Shown here: in pieces, positions 57,907 through 64,000 of the stretch
Position numbering within the stretch: position 1 is the stretch's first letter
How the letters are laid out: each line of letters starts with the position of its first letter
Assembly (NCBI GenBank): GCA_025363655.1
Contig: JANYDK010000080.1
Span: 31,751 to 95,750 of the forward strand
From: Deltaproteobacteria bacterium
Lineage (GTDB): Bacteria > Myxococcota_A > Polyangia > Polyangiales > JADJMO01
Length of the DNA stretch: 64,000 bases
Direction: 5' to 3'
The notes under the pieces: model-generated
Seen by the model: only the letters and a program-made list of their open reading frames with translations
Database searches by the model: none
Told to the model about the DNA's origin: nothing
Translations under genes and position numbers: made by a program

Positions 57907-59349
57907 CTAGATTCCGTACGCCGAGACCGGGAGACGCAGCACGAACGTGTGTTGGGCGAGCGTCGGATCGGCAATGTCGGTCGCCACGCCGAGGATGACG
58001 GTGCCGTCGGCCGAAGCCGCGGTGATCGCCGTCAGGTGGATGCCGTCGGGGATCTTCACCTTGGCCTTGGTGACCAGATCTTGCAGCTTGCGCAGCCCGC
58101 TGCCCTTCGTCCAAACGACGGCGAATTCTTCGGTCCCGGCGAGATCCATCGACCAGCTCGGATCGCCTGCTGAGCCCAAAATCAGCTCGTTTTTCGCGGC
58201 GATCGCCATCAGCCAGACGAAGTCGTCGGCCTGCGGCGAGGGCAACGTGCCGACCATCACCACGCCTTCCTTCTCGGTCCAATAGAACGACGTGTTGTTC
58301 GAATCACCGGCCTTGGTGACCGTGTTCCATTGGCCTGCCACCATCGTGCCGTCGGGGCTGACCGCGAGCACCTCACCGACGACGTCACCGGTCGGCTCGA
58401 GCAGCTTGCCGGTGCCGTCCGCCTTCCAGATCGCCGGACTCCGATCGGCGCCGGCGCGTTGCGCGAAGCCGCCGATGAGCGAGCCGTCGTCCGAGATCAC
58501 CGTCGCGCGGTTGTTGCCTTTGGCGACGCCGAGGTGGGTGAGCACCGTCGCCTTCCAACCATCGACGCTCTGCTTCCACATCACTGCTTCTGCCGTGCAA
58601 TCGAGCCAATCGAGCCCGACCGCGACGGTGCCGTTCCCGTTCACGCCGAAGACGCCGCTGAGGTTGTTCGGCGGCCCCGCGCAGCCCTTGGCGTGTGTGC
58701 TCTTCAAGTCGGTCCAGGCCGCCGAGCACGCGCTCCACACGCCTCCGACGATGTCGGTCGCGCCGTGCAGGGTGCCGATGCGGCTGCCATCGCTCGAGAG
58801 CGAAGTCGCCGCCACCGTGCTCGGATCGCCGTCGACGTGCCCGACCTTGGTGATCGTGCCCTTGGCCGTGTCGTAGAAGAACAGATCGCCCTTCGCCGCG
58901 TCTTCGATGAGCGCCGTCTTTCCATCGGCGCTCAGATCGAGTCGCAGATCGCCGGCGCCGACGTCGAAGATGGTCAGCGCGCCGCTGGCAGGGATCGTCT
59001 TGGTCGGTGCGGCCGCCGTCACGCACCCAGCATCGCCAGCATCGCCAGCATCGCTGTGCGACGCTCCATCCCCGGAGGTCGCGTCGCCCGGCCCTGTATC
59101 GCCCGGGCCTGCGTCGCCCGAGCCTGCGTCAGTCGTGTCGCTCGCGGCGGCGGCATCGCTCGCGTCCGCGCCGCCATCAGCGCTGATGTGGGTTTCGGTG
59201 CCGACGTCGCTGCCGACGTCGCCGATCGCCGTGCCGTCTGCGGCGGCGCCATCGCCTGCTCCATCGTCTGCTTGTGTTCCGTCGGAGCAACCACCGACGG
59301 CGAAGGCGAGGACGACGACGGAGAACGGGGCGAGCGCGATTCGTTTCAT
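57907..59349 (-). CDS. HAF-repeat-like lipoprotein with Asp/Gly linker
   Basis: 480 residues from ATG 59349. Signal peptide ends VGGC (Cys21). A long Asp/Ala/Gly/Thr linker (22-115) includes a 9-bp DNA repeat region (SDAGDAGDAG). The body has repeated units like LRLDLSADGKTALIED, SLSSDGSRIGTLHG, VISDDGSLIGGFAQ, LAVSPDGTMVAGQW, AASADGTVILGVAT, similar to extracellular HAF/probable propeller repeats. Function unknown. Single gene unit. Confidence 0.8.
   Translation of the reverse strand: MKRIALAPFSVVVLAFAVGGCSDGTQADDGAGDGAAADGTAIGDVGSDVGTETHISADGGADASDAAAASDTTDAGSGDAGPGDTGPGDATSGDGASHSDAGDAGDAGCVTAAAPTKTIPASGALTIFDVGAGDLRLDLSADGKTALIEDAAKGDLFFYDTAKGTITKVGHVDGDPSTVAATSLSSDGSRIGTLHGATDIVGGVWSACSAAWTDLKSTHAKGCAGPPNNLSGVFGVNGNGTVAVGLDWLDCTAEAVMWKQSVDGWKATVLTHLGVAKGNNRATVISDDGSLIGGFAQRAGADRSPAIWKADGTGKLLEPTGDVVGEVLAVSPDGTMVAGQWNTVTKAGDSNNTSFYWTEKEGVVMVGTLPSPQADDFVWLMAIAAKNELILGSAGDPSWSMDLAGTEEFAVVWTKGSGLRKLQDLVTKAKVKIPDGIHLTAITAASADGTVILGVATDIADPTLAQHTFVLRLPVSAYGI
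59029..59055. repeat. 9-bp microsatellite (AGCATCGCC x3)
   Basis: Three copies of AGCATCGCC, the last with one change, in the linker of the HAF-repeat-like lipoprotein gene. They encode Gly-Asp-Ala units on the minus strand. Confidence 0.85.
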
Positions 59350-59672
59350 GGCAGGAAAGCTACGAGGCCGAGCTTTCACGCGCTCATTACACGCGGATTA
59401 CATTTCTCGAGGCAGCAGTCGGCTGCAACCTTTCGCCCCAGTCGCCGTCCCAACGCCTTCATCGGCCACGCGTGAAGCGGCCGCGAAGTGGCGGCGCTCG
59501 AGCGCGGGGCCTTGTCACCGATGGGAGACCTCGACCGCCGCATGACGAACATGACGAACGAAACGAACGAAACTTTCGTTCTGGTGCCGTAACGACTCGG
59601 GCGAGCTCGAAAGGGAGAGCGCCCGCCGAGCTGCTACCCTCTCTGGGTGCCCATCGGCACGAGGAGGATGCG
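59350..59672. other. Divergent intergenic region with element copy C
   Basis: 323 bases between the HAF-type lipoprotein start and the MlaC-like start. Besides the palindromic element at 59554-59593, it has ATTACA twice at an 11-bp spacing (59386-59391, 59397-59402), reminiscent of direct-repeat operators of OmpR-type regulators, though only six bases long. The ribosome site GAGGAGG lies just before the MlaC-like ATG. No coding frame seen. Confidence 0.6.
59554..59593 (-). repeat. Palindromic 40-bp element, copy C
   Basis: Read on the minus strand this matches copy A at 44555 at 36 of 40 positions: GTTACGGCACCAGAAC (diverged left arm), GAAAGTTTCG, then the TTCGTTTCGTTCGT run. It lies about 80 bases before the MlaC-like start. 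Confidence 0.85.
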
Positions 59673-60272
59673 ATGTCGAATCGATGGCTAGGGCGCGTGG
59701 CGGCGTGGATGGCAGGGCTCGCGTTGCTGACGGTGATCGGATTCGCGCAGGCCGGTGCGGCGACGGACGTGGTCAAGGCGAAGCACACCGCGCTCTTCTC
59801 CCTCCTCAAGGACTCGGCGGCCGACTCCCCGAAGAAGCGAACCGCGATCTACGACGAGATCTTCGACTACCAGGCGATGTCCGAGTCGTCGCTCGGCGCG
59901 GAGTGGGCGGCACGCACCGGCGCGGAGCGTACGCAGTACACCGATCTCCTGAAGCAACTCGTACGCACCGCGTACGAACGCGAGCTGAAGAAGATCCTCG
60001 ATTTCAACTTGTCCTACGCGGGCGAAGAAACGACGACGGGCAACGCCGTCCTCGTGATGACGCGATGGAAGGCCAAGGCGGGATACGACGAGGTCGCGCT
60101 CGATTTCAAGCTGGTGAACACGGCTGGAAAGTGGAAGTACGTCGACATCATCACCGGGAAGATGAGCCTGATCATGACCTACAAGAGCCAGTTCACGAAG
60201 ATCATCAAGAAGAACGGCTTCCCCGCGTTGATCCAGAAGATGAAAGACAAGATCGCGAAGGGCGACGTCTAA
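59673..60272 (+). CDS. MlaC/Ttg2D-like periplasmic protein
   Basis: 199 residues from ATG 59673 behind GAGGAGG. A Sec signal peptide ends near AQAGA. The mature protein has the MlaC/Ttg2D pattern: DEIFDYQAMSESSLGAEW, AERTQYTDLLKQLVRTAYE, LVNTAGKWKYVDIITGKMSL, and a C-terminal helix FTKIIKKNGFPALIQKMKDK. MlaC shuttles phospholipids between membranes. No mlaA, B, D, E or F is adjacent. Function as lipid carrier is inferred from family. Confidence 0.85.
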   Translation: MSNRWLGRVAAWMAGLALLTVIGFAQAGAATDVVKAKHTALFSLLKDSAADSPKKRTAIYDEIFDYQAMSESSLGAEWAARTGAERTQYTDLLKQLVRTAYERELKKILDFNLSYAGEETTTGNAVLVMTRWKAKAGYDEVALDFKLVNTAGKWKYVDIITGKMSLIMTYKSQFTKIIKKNGFPALIQKMKDKIAKGDV

Positions 60273-60283
60273 TCACGCTCTAG

Positions 60284-61234
60284 ATGCCCCCGTTCGAGCT
60301 CGCGAGCTTCAACCTCAACCTGCTGGTCGCGCTCGACGCGTTGCTCGGCGAGCGAAGCGTGACCGCGGCCGCCAAGCTGGCGCGCGTGACGCCGTCGGCG
60401 ATGAGCCACTCGCTCGCGGAGCTGCGCACGGCCCTCGGTGATCCGCTCCTCGTTCGATCGGGACGCGCCATGGTCCTGACGCCGCGCGCCGAGGCGCTCG
60501 GGCCGCCGCTGCGTAAGGTGCTGTTCGACGCGAAGAGGCTCCTCGCGGGTGGCGCGACATTCGATCCGACCACCTCCGAGCGTCGTTTCGTCGTCGCTGC
60601 GCCCGACTTCCTCGCGACCTTGCTCCTCCCGCCGCTCCTCACCGCCATCGCGCTCGAAGCGCCGGGCATCACCCTCGAGATCGTGCCGAGCGCTCGGCGT
60701 GGCAACGCGTGGCTCCTCGAGAGTGGGGAGCTCGACCTAGCGCTCGGCGCGATCGTCGACCATTCCTCGGCCATCCGCCGCATGGATCTGTGCACCGAGG
60801 GCTTCTCCTGTGCGGCGCGCAAAGGCCATCCGCAGATTCGCGGCGAGCTCGACCTCACCACCTACGTGCGGACACCGCACCTCGTGATCACGCTCGGCGA
60901 CGACGTCGGGCCGACCTGGATCGATCAGGCGCTGGCCAAGCTCGGCGAGAGACGGCACGTCGCCGTGCGCGTCCGCTACTTCATGACGGCGCCGTTGGTG
61001 ATCGCGGAGTCGGACCTCCTGCTCACCGGACCAAGCATGCTCATTCGCTACTTCTCGCGCCTCGTCCCGCTGCAGGTGCTGACGCCGCCCATCGAGTTGC
61101 CGACCTATCCGGAAGAGGCGTACTGGCACGAGCGCTTCGACGACGACCCAGCGCACGCGTGGCTGCGCAGGCTCGTCGGACGATTGGCGCGCGCGTTCGG
61201 TCGCCCGGAGAAGCCACGAAAACGGAGCTGGTGA
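60284..61234 (+). CDS. LysR-family transcriptional regulator
   Basis: 316 residues. The N-terminal HTH is SVTAAAKLARVTPSAMSHSLAELR, followed by the LysR substrate-binding domain to the C-terminus. It begins 11 bases after the MlaC-like stop and is followed, 75 bases later, by a methyltransferase gene on the same strand. There is no divergent partner, so the target may be elsewhere or the methyltransferase. NodD-type members have a similar layout. Confidence 0.9.
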   Translation: MPPFELASFNLNLLVALDALLGERSVTAAAKLARVTPSAMSHSLAELRTALGDPLLVRSGRAMVLTPRAEALGPPLRKVLFDAKRLLAGGATFDPTTSERRFVVAAPDFLATLLLPPLLTAIALEAPGITLEIVPSARRGNAWLLESGELDLALGAIVDHSSAIRRMDLCTEGFSCAARKGHPQIRGELDLTTYVRTPHLVITLGDDVGPTWIDQALAKLGERRHVAVRVRYFMTAPLVIAESDLLLTGPSMLIRYFSRLVPLQVLTPPIELPTYPEEAYWHERFDDDPAHAWLRRLVGRLARAFGRPEKPRKRSW

Positions 61235-61309
61235 GACCTGAGCGTTGCTCAACGCCCGTTGAAGATCGGTCAGCAGCGGAGTCGCCGAGAGCGACGTAGG
61301 TTCTTCACC

Positions 61310-62182
61310 ATGACGACACCGACCCAGCCGCCGACGTTCGATGCGAAACACTACAAGCGCACCACGCGCGATCAATGGGATGCAGCGGCCGAGGCTTGGC
61401 ACCGCTGGGCGCCGACGCTGCGGAGTTGGCTCGGACCAGCCACCGAGCGGATGCTCGATCTCGCCGGCGTCGAATCGGGCGCACGCGTCCTCGACGTCGC
61501 GGCGGGCGCGGGCGACCAGACGCTGCAAATCGCGACCCGGGTCGGCCCCGGCGGCAGCGTGCTCGCGACCGACATCTCGCCCGAGATCCTCGCGTTCGCG
61601 GCGGCCGAGGCGAAGCGCGCGGGGCTGACGAACGTCACCACGCGGGAGATGGACGGCGAACGGCTCGACCTCGAGGAGGCGACGTTCGACGTCGTCGTCT
61701 CGCGCGTCGGCCTCATCTACTTCCCCGATCAGCAGCAGGCGCTCCGCGAGATGCGCCGCGTGCTCGTCCCGGGCGGGCGCGTCGCCGCCATCGTCTATTC
61801 GACGCCCGATCGAAATGGCTTCTTCAGCGTGCCCGTCTCGATCGTGCGGCGTCACGCCAAGCTCGGACCGCCGCTGCCCGGCCAGCCCGGACCGTTCAGC
61901 CTCGGCGCCGCCGGCGTGCTCGAGGACGCGTTCACGCGCGCCGGCTTTCGCGACGTGCGCAGCGAGCGCCTCGCCGCCCCGCTTCGAGCTACCAGCGCCG
62001 AGGAGTGCCTCAGCTTCGAGAAGGAGTCCTTCGGAGCGCTGCACCAGATGTTGTCGTCGCTCGACCCGGCAGGTCGCGAGGCCGCGTGGACCGAAGTGGC
62101 GGTCGCGCTCCGCGAATTCGCGCGCGGCGACGATGGGTTCGCCGGGCCCTGTGAGCTGGTGGTCGCGGTGGGGACGAAGTGA
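61310..62182 (+). CDS. SAM-dependent methyltransferase (class I)
   Basis: 290 residues from ATG 61310. Motif I VLDVAAGAGDQTLQIA, then ATDISPEILAFAA, NVTTREMDGERLD, DVVVSRVGLIYFPDQQQALREMRRVLVPGGR; the UbiE/Methyltransf_11 type. A Trp/Arg-rich N-terminus precedes. Substrate unknown, a small molecule most likely. It sits behind the LysR gene on the same strand. Confidence 0.88.
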   Translation: MTTPTQPPTFDAKHYKRTTRDQWDAAAEAWHRWAPTLRSWLGPATERMLDLAGVESGARVLDVAAGAGDQTLQIATRVGPGGSVLATDISPEILAFAAAEAKRAGLTNVTTREMDGERLDLEEATFDVVVSRVGLIYFPDQQQALREMRRVLVPGGRVAAIVYSTPDRNGFFSVPVSIVRRHAKLGPPLPGQPGPFSLGAAGVLEDAFTRAGFRDVRSERLAAPLRATSAEECLSFEKESFGALHQMLSSLDPAGREAAWTEVAVALREFARGDDGFAGPCELVVAVGTK

Positions 62183-62185
62183 CGA

Positions 62186-63790
62186 TTAGCGGAGCGCCAC
62201 CGGCACGATGGTGGGCATTCCACCCGTAGGGGTGTCGAGCGTGGGCGCGGCCTCGATCGCTCGCCACCACGCGCGGGCGGCGCTCACGTCGTAGTTTCCT
62301 GCGTCGGCGCAGGCGAGGAGCGCGATTCGCAAAGAAGCGGCCGACGCCGGGCGATCTTTTCGATCCTTGGCGAGACACGCGAGCACGAGCGCTTCGAGAT
62401 CGGCGGGAAGAGCTTTGCCGAGCTTCTGCGAAGGCGGTTTCGGAGCCTCCATCATGTGCTTGGCGCAGACCTCGACGATGGTCGCCGCCTCGAACACGTC
62501 TTCGCCCGCGAGCAGGAAGTACGCGACCGCGCCCACCGCGTAGAGGTCGGAGCGGCCATCGACGGTGTCGGGGTGGGCAATGGACTCGGGCGACATGTAC
62601 AGCGGCGTGCCGACGATCGCGCCGCTCGCCGCGGAGGCATCGACGCCACCTTCGAATTTTTTCACCAGGCCGAAGTCGACGACCTTGACCACGTCGGGCT
62701 CGTCGGGCCTTTCGGTGAGGATGACGTTGGCGGGCTTGATGTCGCGGTGAATGAGCCCGAGCGCGTGGGCCTCGGAGAGCGCACCGCAAATCTGCGCCAA
62801 AATGTGGATGACGCGCGCCGGCTCGAGCGGGCCGTGACGCTCGACGACGCGCTGCAGATCCATCCCGTCGAGGTACTCCATGACGTAATAGAAGACGCCG
62901 TCGGCGGTTCGGCCGTAGTCGAAGATCGAGATCGTGTTGGGGTGGACGAGGCGGCTCGTGATCTGCACTTCGCGCTCGAAGAGGGCGAGGTCGAGCTCGC
63001 TCGCGCGCTCTTTCAGCAGCAGCTTGATCGCCGCCGGCCTGCGCAACATCGCGTGCGTGGCGCGGTGGACGACGCCCATCGCGCCCTCGCCGATCTTCCG
63101 TTCGAGCACGTACTGGCCGAACCGGCGCGCCTCGCGGACCTCGGCCCGCAGGCCGTAAATGACCCACGAGATGACGGTGCAGGTGGTGATGACGATGCAC
63201 CACATCACCGCCGAGTTCGCCGGCAGCCAGGGGTTCGCGAGTCGATGAAAGAAGAGTCCACGCTCGGCGGTGACGGCGAGGAACGGAGACACCACGACCA
63301 GCGGCGCCCCCACCAACGCGGTGACGACGATGGTGCGACGCGGGCGAGAGGGGATCAGCGCGGCGCGAATCGCGACGAACATCGACGTGCCCACCACCTC
63401 CATCATCGACACGTAGGCATCGGCCATCGTGGCGCCCTCGGAGCTGGCGATCGAATGGCTGCGGGCGAACCCCGAAAGGAGAAAGCGCCCCATGGCCGAG
63501 CCCACGAGGGAGAGAAAGATCAGTCCGCCGGCATCGACCAGCCGAGAGAAGCGGAGCGACCGCTCCCCGCGTCGGCAAAGCCACCAGAGCATTCCCGCGA
63601 ACACGCTCTCCCCGAGCGTGATCCACACGTCCACACCTGGCTTGACGATCGCGCCGGCGAAGCCGAGGCAACTGCCGAACAGCGTGAGGAGGAACACCAG
63701 TTTCCAGAAGAGGGCGACCCTGGTCTGAAGGAACGCGCGCGCCTCGTCGCCGTCTTCGCTGGGCGGGCGCATCATCTCGTCACGGCGCAC
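62186..63790 (-). CDS. Multi-TM membrane Ser/Thr protein kinase
   Basis: 534 residues from GTG 63790; ATG 63775 and 63772 are alternatives. About six hydrophobic helices (25-215) precede a C-terminal kinase domain (227-490): GEGAMGVVHRA, AAIKLLL, HRDIKPANVIL, DFGLVKKF, SPESIA. The order (membrane domain first) is reversed relative to the other two kinases in the window. A short Pro-rich tail ends the protein. The stop is convergent with the methyltransferase, three bases apart. Confidence 0.9.
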   Translation of the reverse strand: MRRDEMMRPPSEDGDEARAFLQTRVALFWKLVFLLTLFGSCLGFAGAIVKPGVDVWITLGESVFAGMLWWLCRRGERSLRFSRLVDAGGLIFLSLVGSAMGRFLLSGFARSHSIASSEGATMADAYVSMMEVVGTSMFVAIRAALIPSRPRRTIVVTALVGAPLVVVSPFLAVTAERGLFFHRLANPWLPANSAVMWCIVITTCTVISWVIYGLRAEVREARRFGQYVLERKIGEGAMGVVHRATHAMLRRPAAIKLLLKERASELDLALFEREVQITSRLVHPNTISIFDYGRTADGVFYYVMEYLDGMDLQRVVERHGPLEPARVIHILAQICGALSEAHALGLIHRDIKPANVILTERPDEPDVVKVVDFGLVKKFEGGVDASAASGAIVGTPLYMSPESIAHPDTVDGRSDLYAVGAVAYFLLAGEDVFEAATIVEVCAKHMMEAPKPPSQKLGKALPADLEALVLACLAKDRKDRPASAASLRIALLACADAGNYDVSAARAWWRAIEAAPTLDTPTGGMPTIVPVALR

Positions 63791-63875
63791 GGTACCATCT
63801 CGCGGTGGGCCTCGCGCACTGCTGCGGCGCCAGCCCGACGGGTGTGCCGCGCTCGTCGAACCACCTAGTAGTTCG

Positions 63876-64000
63876 TCAACCGAGCCTCGATGGGTACAGG
63901 CGAGCGAGCTTGATCCGAGCGTCGCCAGTCGTGAAGCGCCAGCGAATCGGCGCGGGGTCAGCGTTGTGTCGCGCGGCCCACGCGGCGACCTCGGACGCCA
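63876..64000 (-). mobile_element. IS630-family transposase, C-terminal end only (continues past right edge)
   Basis: On the minus strand, from the right edge to a TGA at 63876-63878, 40 codons read ASEVAAWAARHNAD, then IRWRFTTGDARIKLARLYPS. The last segment is a hallmark of IS630-type transposase C-termini (WxFTTxDARIKLxRLYP). The rest of the gene lies outside the window. The inverted terminal repeat on this side should lie in 63790-63876 but cannot be defined without the other end. Confidence 0.75.

Noticed and set aside
59386..59402. PhoB-type box (ATTACA repeat at 11-bp spacing)
   Set aside because: Only two six-base units with no extended similarity; too little to call an operator.

Overview
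The window is very GC-rich, gene-dense DNA that looks like a myxobacterium (Myxococcota, most likely Polyangiia; Labilithrix-type genomes come to mind). Reasons seen in the sequence: three Hanks-type Ser/Thr kinases, about twenty secreted lipoproteins with Asp/Ala/Gly/Ser-rich linkers behind the lipobox, a very large Cys-rich protein with a MYXO-CTERM-like C-terminus, sigma54 regulation, many GTG/TTG starts, and few long operons. No tRNA, rRNA, CRISPR array, integrase or prophage was seen. The only clear mobile DNA is the C-terminal end of an IS630-type transposase at the right edge.

Layout. 1-2.9 kb: end of a membrane or secreted protein, a single-TM protein and a Cys-rich lipoprotein. 3.0-7.1 kb: a Zra-like envelope-stress module, with a Spy/CpxP/ZraP-like lipoprotein divergent from a sensor kinase/NtrC-type regulator pair and a good sigma54 promoter facing the lipoprotein gene. 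7.2-14.5 kb: a 1870-residue kelch/Cys-repeat surface protein, then a tight DUF455 ferritin-like/ATP-grasp-like pair. 14.5-21.8 kb: exported proteins (BNR propeller, phosphoesterase, beta-helix, others) and a DUF1801 protein. 22-28.8 kb: an eight-gene minus-strand run headed by a Ser/Thr kinase translationally coupled to a PEGA/outer-membrane-barrel protein. 28.8-32 kb: flippase, zinc-ribbon membrane protein and a WbsX-like enzyme, probably for a surface polysaccharide. 32-34.7 kb: two proteins of unknown function. 34.7-39.4 kb: type VI secretion/contractile-injection accessory genes: a five-repeat protein, a VgrG-tip-like peptide, a DUF4280 PAAR-like protein and a protein with a VgrG-associated C-terminal domain, with an RCC1 lipoprotein between them.

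39.4-43.2 kb: a betaine/choline-type ABC importer with substrate-binding protein and permease fused, preceded by an exported ferritin-like protein. 43.2-46.7 kb: small Cys lipoproteins, an excisionase-like HTH gene flanked by two direct copies of a 40-bp palindromic element, and a DUF4331 protein split in two. 47-50.6 kb: a GxGYxYP-domain lipoprotein divergent from a second kinase across a long inverted repeat. 50.6-57.9 kb: a membrane/propeller protein, a LysR-cupin-MFS cluster, and an ATPase-TPR-winged-helix regulator interrupted by an in-frame amber codon. 57.9-63.8 kb: a lipoprotein, an MlaC/Ttg2D-like protein, a LysR regulator with a methyltransferase, and a membrane-tethered third kinase.

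The main observations are: the five-repeat protein beside PAAR and VgrG-tip genes; the palindromic 40-bp element seen three times, twice around the HTH gene; a 72-bp dispersed repeat; an amber-split regulator and a probable one-base frameshift in a small gene; the ZraP/sigma54 arrangement; and a lipoprotein signal peptide made from an expanded 9-bp repeat.
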